From NCBI RefSeq assembly GCF_020252405.1, contig NZ_JADCDA010000034.1, forward strand, positions 1-43,979: a stretch of 43,979 nt of DNA, read 5' to 3'. This document shows positions 1 through 11,508 of this stretch, piece after piece. Every line of letters starts with the position of its first letter. Position 1 is the stretch's first letter. Position numbers and translations under genes: made by a program. The DNA comes from Aestuariivirga sp. (GTDB lineage Bacteria > Pseudomonadota > Alphaproteobacteria > Rhizobiales > Aestuariivirgaceae). The notes under the pieces are model-generated. The model was not told the origin of the DNA. It searched no databases and saw only the letters and a program-made list of their open reading frames with translations.

Positions 1-200
1 GCCTTTGTCCACAGATTCCGATGCGGAAAGAAGCCCTCATCCGGCCTGTCGGCCACCTTCTCCCATCGCGTACCGCGACGGGAGAAGGGAAAATTGACAT
101 GGCACAAGACACGCCGCCGCCATATGCGATTCGCCTCCCCTCTGAGGGAAAGGGCTTACTCACTTCCCCCTCCCCACAAGGGGGAGGGAAACACGCAGTC
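1..200. repeat. Terminal intergenic repeat, left copy (inverted relative to the right end)
   Basis: Bases 1 to about 147 match the reverse complement of the last ~147 bases of the window with only a few mismatches. The repeat includes the palindromic part with TTCTCCC, CGCGTACCGCG and GGGAGAAGG. This left copy carries about 40 extra bases (around 149-188) before the shared segment ending in CAAGGGGGAGGGAAA. The style fits known rhizobial intergenic palindromic repeats. Reading frames inside it have no coding character. Confidence 0.9.
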
Positions 201-201
201 C

Positions 202-2397
202 TTATCCCTCCTGCATGAAATACAAGGTTGCGAGCGGAGGCAAGGTCAACATTGCCTGGGCCGGCTTGCCGTGGAGCGGCCGGGGCTCCGCCGTCACCGC
301 CCCCATGTTGCCCATGCCGCTGCCGCCGTAAACCTGCGCATCCGTGTTGATGGTCTCGCGCCAGCGCCCGGCCGCCGGCATGGGCAGCGCATAACCGGTG
401 CGCGGCACCGGCGTGAAGTTGCTCACCACCACCGCGATGGGGTGTCCCCCGCCCGAATGGCGCGCCCAGGCGAAGACGGAGTTTTCCCGGTCATCCGCAA
501 TCAGCCACTCGAAGCCCTCCGCCTCGCAGTCGCGCGCATGGAGTGCGGGTGTCCCGCGATAGACGTGGTTCAGGTCGCGCACGAGTGACTGCACGCCCTT
601 GTGCGGCGCATGGTCCAGCAGGCCCCAGTCGAGGCTTCTCTCCTCCGACCATTCGCCCCAGGGTGCGAACTCCTGCCCCATGAACAGGAGCTTCTTGCCC
701 GGGTAGCCCCACATGAAGGCATAGTAAGCGCGGAGCGTTGCGAATTTCTGCCAGGCATCGCCCGCCATTTTGCTCAGCAGCGATCCTTTGCCGTGCACCA
801 CCTCGTCGTGGGACAGCGGCAGCACGAAGTTCTCCGAGAAGGCATAGAGCAGGCCGAAGGTCAGCTCATTGTGGTGGTGCCTGCGGTGAATGGGCTCGCG
901 CCCGAGATAGGACAGCGTGTCATGCATGAAGCCCATGTTCCACTTCAAGCCGAAGCCGAGGCCCCCGGCATTGGTGGGCTTCGACACGCCGGGAAACGCG
1001 GTCGATTCCTCCGCGATCGTCACGATTCCGGGGTTCTGGCCATAGGCCTCATGGTTCACGCGCTGCAGAAATGCGATGGCCTCCAGGTTCTCGCGCCCGC
1101 CATGTTCATTGGCAATCCATTGGCCCTCCCTGCGCGAGTAATCGCGATAGAGCATCGAGGCCACCGCGTCGACGCGCAGGCCGTCGATGTGATAGCGCTC
1201 GAGCCAGAACAGCGCGTTGTTCAACAGGAAGGACGCCACCTCGCGCCGCCCGAAATTGTAGATTGCGGTGTTCCAGTCCGGGTGGAAGCCCTGCCGCGGG
1301 TCTTCGTGCTCGTAAAGCGCCGTGCCGTCGAAGCGCGCGAGGCCATGTTCGTCGGTCGGGAAATGCGCCGGCACCCAGTCGAGGATGACGCCGAGCCCCA
1401 GGCGATGCGCGCGGTCAACGAAGCGCGCGAAGCCGGAGGGATCGCCGAAGCGTGAGGTGGGCGCATAGAGCCCCGTCGGCTGGTAGCCCCAGGACGCGTC
1501 GAAGGGATGCTCGCTCACGGGCAGCAGCTCCACATGCGTATAGCCCATGCCGGCCACATAGGGGATCAGCGTATCGGCGAGCTCGTCATAGCTGAGGAAG
1601 CCCCCATCGTCCCGGCGCCGCCACGAGCCGAGGTGAACCTCGTAGATCGACATCGGCGCGCGGCGCTGGTCAACGCCGCGGCGGCGGTCGAGATGGCTCT
1701 TGTCGTCCCAGGCGAAATTGTCGGTGCGCGCCACGCGCGAGGCGGTCTTGGGCCGCATCTCGGCGGCGAAGCCGAAAGGGTCGCTCTTCAGCGGCAGCAG
1801 CCTGCCTGCGGGGTCGAGCAGTTCATACTTATAGCACTGTCCCTCATGCGCGCCGGGAATGAAGATTTCCCACACGCCGGTATCGCGGCGCTTCCGCATC
1901 ACATGGGCGCGCCCGTCCCAGCGGTTGAAGTCGCCGGCCACGGAAACGCGCGAGGCATTGGGCGCCCACACCGCGAAGTGCACCCCCTCATGCCCCTCAT
2001 GCCGCATCGGGTGGGCGCCCAGCCGGTCATGAAGCCGGAGGTGGTTGCCCTCGCCGATATAGTAATCATCGAGCGGCCCCAGCACGGGCCCCAGCAGATA
2101 GGGGTCGATCACCGTCCAGCCGCCGCCCGCATTGCGGGCGAAATAGCCGAGCGCCTGGCGGCCCGAAACCGGCAGCGGGCCCTCGAAGAAGCCCGCCCCG
2201 TGCCGAAGCGGCAGCCGGGCCAGGCGCTTGGCGTCCCTGTCGAGGACGTCCAGTTCCTCCGCCCCCGGCACGAAGGCGCGGACCACCCATTCCGTGCCGG
2301 ACTGGTGCAGGCCCAGCACCGCGAAGGGGTCTGCGTGTCGACCCGATACGATGGCCTCGACCTCGGCTGCGGGCAGTGTCCAGTCCGGGTCGGCCAT
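202..2397 (-). CDS. glgB: 1,4-alpha-glucan branching enzyme
   Basis: GlgB makes the alpha-1,6 branches of glycogen in the cytoplasm. The 731-residue protein has the usual full length: N-terminal CBM48 module ([15 protein letters not shown], about 143-157), GH13 catalytic barrel, C-terminal beta domain. The likely catalytic residues are visible: nucleophile Asp410 in DGLRVDAV, acid/base Glu463 or 464 in IAEEST, and Asp531 in [13 protein letters not shown]. The frame stays open upstream to 2535, but that extension overlaps glgP. The ATG at 2397 (MADPDW) lies 14 bp after the glgP stop and fits the family start. It is transcribed after glgP, so the two form a glycogen synthesis/breakdown operon. 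The other glg genes (glgC, glgA, glgX) would be expected beyond the window edge. The gene ends next to the terminal repeat. Confidence 0.97.
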   Translation of the reverse strand: MADPDWTLPAAEVEAIVSGRHADPFAVLGLHQSGTEWVVRAFVPGAEELDVLDRDAKRLARLPLRHGAGFFEGPLPVSGRQALGYFARNAGGGWTVIDPYLLGPVLGPLDDYYIGEGNHLRLHDRLGAHPMRHEGHEGVHFAVWAPNASRVSVAGDFNRWDGRAHVMRKRRDTGVWEIFIPGAHEGQCYKYELLDPAGRLLPLKSDPFGFAAEMRPKTASRVARTDNFAWDDKSHLDRRRGVDQRRAPMSIYEVHLGSWRRRDDGGFLSYDELADTLIPYVAGMGYTHVELLPVSEHPFDASWGYQPTGLYAPTSRFGDPSGFARFVDRAHRLGLGVILDWVPAHFPTDEHGLARFDGTALYEHEDPRQGFHPDWNTAIYNFGRREVASFLLNNALFWLERYHIDGLRVDAVASMLYRDYSRREGQWIANEHGGRENLEAIAFLQRVNHEAYGQNPGIVTIAEESTAFPGVSKPTNAGGLGFGLKWNMGFMHDTLSYLGREPIHRRHHHNELTFGLLYAFSENFVLPLSHDEVVHGKGSLLSKMAGDAWQKFATLRAYYAFMWGYPGKKLLFMGQEFAPWGEWSEERSLDWGLLDHAPHKGVQSLVRDLNHVYRGTPALHARDCEAEGFEWLIADDRENSVFAWARHSGGGHPIAVVVSNFTPVPRTGYALPMPAAGRWRETINTDAQVYGGSGMGNMGAVTAEPRPLHGKPAQAMLTLPPLATLYFMQEG

Positions 2398-2411
2398 TGC
2401 GCGTCCTCTCC

Positions 2412-4874
<2,463 letters not shown>

Positions 4875-4891
4875 GTCATCATCGCAGAGAA

Positions 4892-4916
4892 GATAAATCA
4901 GAGGGTCTGATTTATC
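4892..4916. promoter_or_regulatory. Perfect 11-bp inverted repeat between the EamA gene and glgP
   Basis: The arms GATAAATCAGA and TCTGATTTATC flank a GGG spacer. The element fills most of the 46 bp between the EamA stop (4921) and the glgP start (4874), both on the minus strand. It could be a weak terminator for the EamA gene, though no U-run follows it, or an operator or leader hairpin for glgP. It is AT-rich in a GC-rich genome. The role is inferred. Confidence 0.5.
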
Positions 4917-4920
4917 CAGT

Positions 4921-5787
4921 TCAATTCTGGGTCACTGACATGGTTGCCACGCCGGCGACGATCATCGCGAGTCCCAGCCACTGCCCGGCTGAGACCTTTT
5001 CCTTGAGAAAGATCATCGCCATGATGACGGAGAGAGCGCCATAGGCCGAAATGCCGGTGCCGACGAATTCCTTGCCGGGAAAATGCCCCGAGGCATTGAC
5101 GGCGATGACACCGAGCACATCGAGCCCGCCCATGACGAAAATTCCGATCCACTGGTTTCGTGTCAAAACCGAATTTTTGCCATCAAGGAAGGCGAATGGA
5201 AGCAGCACCAGCAGCGCCACGGGCCGCGACAGCCAGGTGGCGTCGACCTCGCCCACGCTGAGCGCCGCCTGCTGACCCAGAACGATGGAGGACGAATAGC
5301 CCAACACCGCCATGACGGCGAAGAACAGCAGCGCCGGCATCTTGCCAGGTTCAACCGCATTGATGCCGCCATCCGCCCCACCAGAGCGTGCCACGATGAT
5401 TGCGCCCGATAGTGTCGCCCCGACACACGCCCATTGCAATGGAGTTGGATCCAAACCATTGAACACGCCCCACAGCACCGCGAGCACGGGGTAGCCGGCC
5501 GTGACCGGACCCACAAGCGAGACAGGCCCCAGACTGAAAGCCTTGAACAGCCCGCCCACGCCGAAGCCATAGGCAAAGCCCAAAAGCAGCCCGGAGAAAA
5601 TGGCGGGGCCGGAAGCCTGCCAGATGGAGCCCTCCCACAGCACATAGACGGTGAGCAGGATGAAGCCCGAGACCATCACCCAGGCCGCCGTGCGGAAACC
5701 GCCCACCGCACCCGCGATCGACCGCGCGATCACGTCATGGATCGACCAGCACAGCGCGGCGAACACACCGAAAAGCACGGCAAACAT
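4921..5787 (-). CDS. EamA/DMT-family transporter
   Basis: An inner-membrane protein of 288 residues with about ten hydrophobic segments in two EamA-type halves; the second half includes GISAYGALSVIMAMIFLKEKVSAGQ-like sequence near the C-terminus, typical of drug/metabolite transporters. The substrate cannot be told. The open frame runs up to 6042 but that extension would read through tRNA-Phe. The ATG at 5787 (MFAVLFG) begins the first membrane helix and has a GAGGGGA ribosome-binding site upstream, so it is chosen. Its stop is 46 bp before glgP on the same strand, but there is no functional link to glycogen. Confidence 0.9.
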   Translation of the reverse strand: MFAVLFGVFAALCWSIHDVIARSIAGAVGGFRTAAWVMVSGFILLTVYVLWEGSIWQASGPAIFSGLLLGFAYGFGVGGLFKAFSLGPVSLVGPVTAGYPVLAVLWGVFNGLDPTPLQWACVGATLSGAIIVARSGGADGGINAVEPGKMPALLFFAVMAVLGYSSSIVLGQQAALSVGEVDATWLSRPVALLVLLPFAFLDGKNSVLTRNQWIGIFVMGGLDVLGVIAVNASGHFPGKEFVGTGISAYGALSVIMAMIFLKEKVSAGQWLGLAMIVAGVATMSVTQN

Positions 5788-6009
5788 GGTGGCGGATGTC
5801 CCCTCGTCAGCTCCTTGCAGGGCATTTGAGCATGCCGCGCGAAGGGCGGGAACTGCAATTCCGGAATGGCCTCCGGCGACGGCGCCCCCGGCAGGCTGCT
5901 GAAAAACTCGCCATTGCCGTTGGCTTTGTGATTTGCTGCGATTGTAAGCTTGGGGTGATTTGTGATGCGCGACCCCATACACCTCGCCCGGGGACCCGGC
6001 CAGAAAAAG

Positions 6010-6085
<76 letters not shown>

Positions 6086-6329
6086 CAGCCTTGTCCTGAC
6101 CGGTGTATATGGAATCGTCCGGCGGCTGGCAAGCGGAACATTGGCGTATTGGCGGGTCTTGCGCCGTCCTCCCCCGCACAGCCGCAACGTCATGCCTGGT
6201 TTCGCGTGCTGTGGCGGCGCCACAATCCGGGACCCTCAGAGGGCTCCGTGACGCGCCAGCACGGGACGAGCGACGTGCTCGTGCCCGAAAGGCACGCGCG
6301 CGCCCTTGGCATGCACCTGGGCGCGGCGG

Positions 6330-6746
6330 CGCGGAAGCCTGACGCTGAAATGGCGCCAGTCATCGCCGGCCATCGGGCAAGAGATCGCATGGGGGCAGGG
6401 CGCCACGGGAATGGCCCCGGTGCGGCGTTTGATCTCGCCGTTGAGCCGCCCGATCGGGTTTGTCGAATGCAGCTTGGCGCGGTGGGCGGCGGGAAAGCCC
6501 ATAAGGGCCAGCACATCGTGCTCTGCCGTGTCCAAGAGCGTCGCGAGTTCGGGCAGTTCGGGGCGGAGCTGATCGGCAAGGTCGCGCCACTGGATCGGGG
6601 CGGCATCCGGCGTTCAGCGGGCGATTGATCCACCGGATAAATCGCTGCTCCGCTTCACCCCGGGCAAAGGCTGTGGCGATGAAAGCGGATACGACACGCA
6701 GCCCGCTTTTGCCGGCATGGGCCAGCGGCGCAGCGATGACACGACA
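6330..6746 (-). pseudogene. Decayed IS256 (Mutator)-family transposase fragment
   Basis: On the minus strand one frame reads CRV...LAHAGKSGLRVVSAFIATAFA (6746 to about 6650). After a frameshift, another frame reads PDAAPIQWRDLADQLRPELP and then STNPIGRLNGEIKRRTG (about 6613 to 6416). These match the C-terminal part of IS256-type transposases, including the hallmark STNP-x-ERLN-x-EIKRRT block, here with Glu changed to Gly. The sequence after KRRTG is scrambled, and in-frame stops separate the parts. The N-terminal half, with most of the DDE residues, is absent or unrecognisable. No terminal inverted repeats were found. It is an old, dead insertion-sequence relic at the left edge of the accessory region. 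Confidence 0.85.
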
Positions 6747-7053
6747 CTCAGGAGTGGCGGGCAAAGGCCGTGGTCCGGGACGGCCGCAATCCCCTGCGGC
6801 GGCGCGCTTTGCAGGCCCGCGCCCACCGTCGGCCGCTGCACCCCAATAAAGGCAGCAGAAACACCAAACCATGATACAGGCCGGAAAGCCCGCCAAGGTC
6901 GCGCTGACGGCGCTCATGCGAAGGTTGACCAGAATGGCCAACCGCCCGTCCGACAAAACCGCAAATGGACGCGAGCAGCGGCCTGATCAGGACGGATGTT
7001 TCGGGCTGTCCGGGAAACATTCCGGCGAGTCCGGAAACGGACAGGTCGGACAG
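6747..7053. other. Non-coding stretch between the IS relic and the NmrA-type gene
   Basis: About 300 bases with no convincing gene. Minus-strand frames have short hydrophobic runs, which could be a decayed membrane-protein end, but nothing recognisable. Probably degraded accessory DNA. Confidence 0.4.
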
Positions 7054-7908
7054 TCACATGCCACCAATCCCGTTTTTCCGAAGGAACCCCCTGAAATCAA
7101 GAGCCGTGGGGTGAATCGCACGGAGTTCTCTCTGATCGAAGGCAAATCCTGCCTCGTTATGCCAGCGCAGTTGGGCGGCGAACTCGGGCACCAGCCTGCG
7201 GAACAGCACGGCAGGCAGGGACCAGGCCTTTGGCCTTTTCCCAGTGACTTCGCGATAGGCATGCTTCATCTGGCCGACGGTCAGGGTGTCTCCGGCGAGG
7301 TTGATCTTGCGACCGGCCCAAAGGTCGGGGCTGATCAGAGCTTCGGACGCGATCCAGCCCAGGTCTTCGACCGCAAGCATCTGGAACCTTGTGTCGGGCT
7401 TCAGGCTGCCCGCAAGCACGGGAAACATCAGATGCGGCTTCATCGCGGGATTCAGCAGATTGTCCATGAACCAGACGGTTCCAAGAAGTGTCCAGTGCAG
7501 ACCGCTGGCGCGGATGTCACGCTCCAGGTGCGCTTTCGACAGGAAATGCGCGGGACCGCCGGGTATCAGTCCGTCGCCCATGGTGGATTGCACGATGTGG
7601 CGGACGCCCGCTTCCCGGGCCGCCGCGATCACGGTGCGTCCCTGGCGCAGCTCGCCCGCAAGGCCCACGCCGGGGCTGTAGAAGTCCTGGACCGAAAAGA
7701 CGCCCCGGACGCCCGCGAAGGCAGGCGGAAGGGTTTCGGGCCGGTCAAGATCGCCGGCAACAACAGTGGCACCCAGACCCGCGAGTGTGCGGGCTGCGGG
7801 GCTGCCTGTCTTCCTTGTCAAGGCGCGGACAGTCTGGCCCCGGCGCAGCAGGGCGCGGGCGACCGCCCCGCCTTGCTGGCCGGTGGCGCCAAGGACAAGA
7901 AAGGTCAT
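7054..7908 (-). CDS. NmrA/NAD(P)-binding Rossmann-fold protein (atypical SDR)
   Basis: A 284-residue protein starting MTFLVLGATGQQGGAV. The GATGQQG motif (7-13) is the nucleotide-binding glycine loop of NmrA/HSCARG-type atypical short-chain dehydrogenases. Further family features are the GVRHIVQST strand (about 111-119) and a substrate domain around GLHWTLLGTVWFMDN. Such proteins act as NADPH sensors or reductases; the substrate here is unknown. The start ATG overlaps the stop of the upstream alpha/beta hydrolase by 4 bp (ATGA), so the two are translationally coupled. Both are probably controlled by the divergent TetR gene at 8828. Confidence 0.88.
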   Translation of the reverse strand: MTFLVLGATGQQGGAVARALLRRGQTVRALTRKTGSPAARTLAGLGATVVAGDLDRPETLPPAFAGVRGVFSVQDFYSPGVGLAGELRQGRTVIAAAREAGVRHIVQSTMGDGLIPGGPAHFLSKAHLERDIRASGLHWTLLGTVWFMDNLLNPAMKPHLMFPVLAGSLKPDTRFQMLAVEDLGWIASEALISPDLWAGRKINLAGDTLTVGQMKHAYREVTGKRPKAWSLPAVLFRRLVPEFAAQLRWHNEAGFAFDQRELRAIHPTALDFRGFLRKNGIGGM

Positions 7909-8750
7909 GCTGCGGCCCTTTCCGCCAGGAAGTCGTGCAGAAGCATTGCCACGTCCCCGGGAGCGTCCACCGGCGAGATGTGATGGCCGGGAACCGGCGC
8001 GAACTGACCGTTCGGTATGCGCAGCGCCGCCTCGGCCTGACTTTCGACCGGATAAAGCGAATCAGAGATCCCGGTGATCATCAACGTTGGCACGGACACA
8101 TCCTTCAACCTTCCGCGAAGCGGCACGCCGCGCAGGATGACCGACCGGACAGCCGCCGCCAGCCTGCGCCGGTCGGCCCCGGCCAGCATGGCGTGGAACC
8201 GGGCATGATAGGCCTGGTTGCGGCGCGGCATGTCGGCATCGAAAAAGCTTCTCGCCACCCCGTCGCGGAAAAACTTCCAGCCCACCATCCAACGGGCGCC
8301 GAAGGCGATCATCCGGTCGCCGAAACCTGGCCTTGTTCCGTCAATGTCCATCGGGGTGTTCATCAGGATCAGCGCCTCTGCCCGGTCGGGCGCGGCAAGC
8401 GCCACCTCTGCCGCCGTCAACCCGCCCCACGACACGCCGCCGACCACCGCGCGCCGGATGCCCATGGCATCCATGACCGCAAGCATCGCCCGACCGGCAT
8501 CGGCACCGGTGAATTCCTGCCCTGTGCCAGGACTTCTGCCGTGGCCCGGCCCGTCGATCAGCACGAAGGTCGCGCTGTCTGCCAGCATTTCGGCCAGCAC
8601 ATCGAAGATATGGCTGTCCGTGAGGATCGAGGGCCAGAGCACGATCCGGCGCGGCCCATGGCCTGTGATCCGCACGGACAGGTCGCCCAGCGAGGTGGGC
8701 ACCATACGCGCGCCTGTGGGTGTGGTCCTGGGAAGGGTTTGGATGGTCAT
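7905..8750 (-). CDS. Alpha/beta-fold hydrolase
   Basis: A 281-residue cytoplasmic hydrolase. The nucleophile elbow GGVSWGG places the catalytic serine at about 107. LIDGPGHGRSPGTG (about 64-77) is the usual oxyanion-side loop, and the C-terminal GHHISP (about 255-260) supplies the catalytic histidine. The acid is probably the Asp in TGISDSLYP. The fold covers esterases, lactonases and C-C hydrolases; nothing here fixes the substrate. The start at 8750 has a GAAGGAC ribosome-binding site. It is the first gene of a two-gene unit with the NmrA-like gene, divergent from a TetR repressor with two operator-like sites between. Confidence 0.9.
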   Translation of the reverse strand: MTIQTLPRTTPTGARMVPTSLGDLSVRITGHGPRRIVLWPSILTDSHIFDVLAEMLADSATFVLIDGPGHGRSPGTGQEFTGADAGRAMLAVMDAMGIRRAVVGGVSWGGLTAAEVALAAPDRAEALILMNTPMDIDGTRPGFGDRMIAFGARWMVGWKFFRDGVARSFFDADMPRRNQAYHARFHAMLAGADRRRLAAAVRSVILRGVPLRGRLKDVSVPTLMITGISDSLYPVESQAEAALRIPNGQFAPVPGHHISPVDAPGDVAMLLHDFLAERAAA

Positions 8751-8766
8751 GATGTCCTTCTGAAAG

Positions 8767-8781
8767 TGAACACTGATTACA
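8767..8781. promoter_or_regulatory. TetR operator-like site 1 (hydrolase side)
   Basis: TGAACACTGATTACA is an imperfect palindrome that shares CTGATTACA or GTGATTACA with the second site. It lies 17 bp upstream of the hydrolase start, where a repressor would block transcription. Confidence 0.55.
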
Positions 8782-8800
8782 TACCCTCACTTGCGCCCGA

Positions 8801-8817
8801 TGTAAACAGTGATTACA
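8801..8817. promoter_or_regulatory. TetR operator-like site 2 (tetR side)
   Basis: TGTAAACAGTGATTACA is a palindrome apart from a mismatched pair and its centre. It ends 11 bp before the tetR start. Its centre is 35 bp from that of site 1, and both share the TGATTACA half. This suggests autorepression plus repression of the divergent hydrolase. Confidence 0.65.
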
Positions 8818-8827
8818 GAGTTTTGTC

Positions 8828-9433
8828 ATGGACCTGGACGTGACCCGAAAGCCCCATCACCACGGTCGCCTGCCCGAGGCGGTGATCGAACTGGCAATCG
8901 ATGCGGCGCGCGCAGGGTCAATCGACCTGATGTCGATGCGCGATGTCTCGCGGCGGCTGGGCGTGTCGCCGGCGGCGGTCTACCGCCACTTCCCCGACCG
9001 CGAGGCGATCCTGCGCGCCGTGGCCCGTGCGGGGTTCAACCTTTTGGCTGACCGCTTCGAAACCGCCGTGCCCTATGCCTCGACAGCCCCGGACGCTGCT
9101 GCCGCGCTGGAGCGATACCAGGCGCTGGCGCAGGCCTATGTCAGCTTTGCGCGTGAACACTACGGACTGTGGCGGCTGATGTTCGGCCCCTGTGGCCGCG
9201 ACCCGCAGGCGCCCAAACCGGCGCGGCCTTCGACCTATGAATGGCTGGGCAAGGCGCTTGGGGAACTGAAGGCATACGGTGTGATCGCCAGTGCCACAGC
9301 CGGGGACCAGTACTTTGTCTGGACGGCAGTGCACGGGTTTTCTGACCTGCAGACCTCACCTGCCGCGACGCAATCCGCGAACGATCCCGACGTCCGCCGC
9401 CATGCGATCATGACTTTGCGGGCGCTTGGGTAG
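8828..9433 (+). CDS. TetR/AcrR-family transcriptional regulator
   Basis: 201 residues. The N-terminal helix-turn-helix is clear (about 35-57): MRDVSRRLGVSPAAVYRHFPD then REAIL. The C-terminal domain resembles the TetR_C group with FAREHYGLWRLMFG (about 112-125). It is likely a ligand-responsive repressor of the divergent hydrolase/NmrA pair and of itself, since two related palindromes sit in the 77-bp intergenic region. The leader is very short: only 10 bases separate the nearer palindrome from the ATG, with a weak AGAG as ribosome-binding site. Confidence 0.93.
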   Translation: MDLDVTRKPHHHGRLPEAVIELAIDAARAGSIDLMSMRDVSRRLGVSPAAVYRHFPDREAILRAVARAGFNLLADRFETAVPYASTAPDAAAALERYQALAQAYVSFAREHYGLWRLMFGPCGRDPQAPKPARPSTYEWLGKALGELKAYGVIASATAGDQYFVWTAVHGFSDLQTSPAATQSANDPDVRRHAIMTLRALG

Positions 9434-9510
9434 GGCGATTTGCGGGTTCGTGGGGAGCAGGCCCTGCTGCGCAGCTTCCGTTGCCCGGGCCATCGCGGTA
9501 AGGTGCGGTC

Positions 9511-10296
9511 TCAGGCCCCCACCGCCTGCAGACGGGTCGAGAGCGACTCTCTGGCCCAGGCCCTGCCATCCTCGCCCATGAAGTGACGAAATGGCGCATT
9601 GGGGTCACGTGCGGCATTGAGGATCGCCTCGACAACCTCGTCCGGATTGGCAGCCGCCATTGCGCCGAACCCGGACAGGACCTGGTCGCGCATTGCCTGA
9701 TAGGCCGGATTCGCCGCGGCCATCGGCATGGACCCTGCAAAGCCGGTGGCGAAGTAACCCGGGTTGACGACAGTCACCCTGATCCCCAAAGGGGCAACCT
9801 CGGCCTGTAACGCCTCGCTCAGGGCCTCGATGGCGTGTTTCGTCGCCGCATAGGCCCCGCCAAAGGGCCATGAGGCGTGGCCCACCGCGGAACTGATGTT
9901 GATGATGTGGCCTGACCCCTGCGCCCGCATCACCGGCAGAACCGCCCGGACGAGCCGCATCGCGCCGAAGACGTTGGTCTCGAACACATTCAGCAGCTCG
10001 GCCTCGGTGACATCTTCGGCCCCGCCGAACAGGCCGTGGCCCGCACTGTTCAAGAGGACGTCGATCCGCCCGAACCGTTGTTCCGCCATCGCGACCGCCG
10101 CGTCCACATCCGCCGTAATCCGCACGTCCGCCGCGAGGACCAGAAGCTTGCCGATATGGCGCTTCGCGAGCGCGTCAAGCGACCCCGTGTTGCGCGCGAC
10201 CGCCACGGCGCGGTCGCCGTTTTCGAGGACACGTTCCAGCACCCCCCGGCCAAAGCCGCTGGATGCCCCGGTGATGAACCAGACCTTGCTTTCCAT
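9511..10296 (-). CDS. Short-chain dehydrogenase/reductase (classical SDR)
   Basis: 261 residues with all classical SDR marks: cofactor loop TGASSGFG (9-16), DVR at about 57, NSAGHG (83-88), the serine in NISSAVGH (about 136) and the catalytic YAATK (Tyr149, Lys153). It is an NAD(P)-dependent oxidoreductase of unknown substrate. It follows the metallo-hydrolase gene by 76 bp, an interval containing a strong GC hairpin (10331-10352). Both probably belong to the regulon of the TetR gene at 11509. The start at 10296 (MESKVWF) fits the family. Confidence 0.93.
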   Translation of the reverse strand: MESKVWFITGASSGFGRGVLERVLENGDRAVAVARNTGSLDALAKRHIGKLLVLAADVRITADVDAAVAMAEQRFGRIDVLLNSAGHGLFGGAEDVTEAELLNVFETNVFGAMRLVRAVLPVMRAQGSGHIINISSAVGHASWPFGGAYAATKHAIEALSEALQAEVAPLGIRVTVVNPGYFATGFAGSMPMAAANPAYQAMRDQVLSGFGAMAAANPDEVVEAILNAARDPNAPFRHFMGEDGRAWARESLSTRLQAVGA

Positions 10297-10330
10297 TTTC
10301 GATTTTCCCTTGGATGGTTGTCGGGTGGAT

Positions 10331-10352
10331 CCGGCCCCCGCGCCGGGGCCGG
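10331..10352. terminator. GC-rich hairpin between the metallo-hydrolase and SDR genes
   Basis: The arms CCGGCCCC and GGGGCCGG close on a short loop in the intercistronic gap. No U-run follows on the minus strand, so it may attenuate or stabilise the mRNA rather than terminate fully. Confidence 0.4.
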
Positions 10353-10372
10353 ACGATCAGGGATGGTCGAGG

Positions 10373-11413
10373 TCACCAGACCCAGGGGGTCGGCACCCAT
10401 TCATAGGCGCTGTCCCTGCGGGCCACATGGCCCAGCCCCGGGAAGGGGAAGTGATAGGCCATGGTCAGCGTGCGGTCCGTCGCCAGTTGATCCAGAAGTT
10501 TCGCGCGCGTGGCGGCGGCCAGACCCGGGTCCTGATCGACGATTGGCGTCCATTCCGGGTGCGCCATTCCGGTCACATAATTGTGGACAACATCGACGAT
10601 GTTGATCAGCTCGGCATCGCCCGACGAAACCCGGAAGGCGACATGCCCCGGCGTATGCCCATGCGTGGCGATGGTCGAAACGCCCGGGACAACATCCGCG
10701 CCCGGCTTGACCAGGGTAACCTTGTCCTTGATCGCCGCAAGGTTGGCCTTTGCCGCGGGAAGCAGCGCCGACCTGAGCCCGTCCGGAACACCCGCCGCAA
10801 CCAGCTTCGCCTCGATATCGTCCGCCGTCCAGAACGCCCATTCGTCTTCGGCCATCACGAAGGTGGCGTTGGGGAAGTTCAGCTTGCCCTCCGCTGAAAG
10901 GATGCCGCCAATGTGGTCGAAATGGCCGTGGCTCAGAACAACCGTGTCGATGGTGGAGGGATCAAGCCCCGCCGCGGTCAGGCGGGCGGGCAAGTGTCCG
11001 CCAAGCGGCCCCATCAGGCCCGCTGCCCCCGTGTCGAACAGGACGCGGTTCGTGCCGGTATCCACCAACAGGTTGTTGATGTCACCCCGTGCCAGATCAC
11101 GCGGCAGGAAATGGCTTTCCAGCAGGGCTGCCACTTCCGCTTGCGGAGCATTAACGCCGGTGAAGACCGGGTAGACAGGAAAGCTTGGAGCCGGTCCGCC
11201 GCCGTCCGAAATCGAATAGGCCTGTAATGCGCCTATTTTGAACGGGTAGACGCCGACCGCCGGAGTGGCCGCCGAGGCCTCGGCAGCGGCTTTGCCGGCC
11301 ACTCCCGGCAGGATGTTCGACGCAGCGGCGGCGCCGGCTGCGACGGCAAGGGTCCCGCTGGTCCGCAACAGGTTGCGGCGGCTGAGACTGGGTACAGAGC
11401 TGTGCATTGGCAT
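10373..11413 (-). CDS. Tat-exported metallo-beta-lactamase-fold hydrolase
   Basis: 346 residues. The N-terminus has a twin-arginine signal (SRRNLL at 11-16, then an Ala-rich hydrophobic stretch to about residue 45), so the protein should be exported folded to the periplasm. The metal-binding HGHFDH motif is at 162-167 (SHGHFDHIGG), with further ligands in HGHTPGH (251-257). The architecture fits the MBL superfamily that includes N-acyl-homoserine lactonases and other lactonases or esterases; the substrate is not shown. A second ATG two codons in (11407) is better spaced from the AAAGG ribosome-binding site and may be the true start. It is divergent from a TetR gene with a palindrome between them. 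Confidence 0.92.
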   Translation of the reverse strand: MPMHSSVPSLSRRNLLRTSGTLAVAAGAAAASNILPGVAGKAAAEASAATPAVGVYPFKIGALQAYSISDGGGPAPSFPVYPVFTGVNAPQAEVAALLESHFLPRDLARGDINNLLVDTGTNRVLFDTGAAGLMGPLGGHLPARLTAAGLDPSTIDTVVLSHGHFDHIGGILSAEGKLNFPNATFVMAEDEWAFWTADDIEAKLVAAGVPDGLRSALLPAAKANLAAIKDKVTLVKPGADVVPGVSTIATHGHTPGHVAFRVSSGDAELINIVDVVHNYVTGMAHPEWTPIVDQDPGLAAATRAKLLDQLATDRTLTMAYHFPFPGLGHVARRDSAYEWVPTPWVW

Positions 11414-11459
11414 AACCTTTCTTGCGTTTTAGGGACAAAAATGTATCATAGCGAAAAGT

Positions 11460-11477
11460 AAAGTGACCGAACACTTT
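11460..11477. promoter_or_regulatory. TetR operator-like palindrome
   Basis: AAAGTGACCGAACACTTT has perfect 6-bp arms AAAGTG and CACTTT around a 6-bp spacer. It lies between the divergent metallo-hydrolase and tetR genes, 31 bp before the preferred tetR start. It is the likely binding site of that TetR protein. Confidence 0.7.
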
Positions 11478-11508
11478 GATTTTGTCAAGAACTATTGCGG
11501 AGAAAGCG

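Noticed and set aside
10373..11413. Calling the Tat-exported MBL protein a quorum-quenching lactonase by name
   Set aside because: The HxHxDH motif is shared by the whole superfamily. No substrate-specific residues could be identified by eye.
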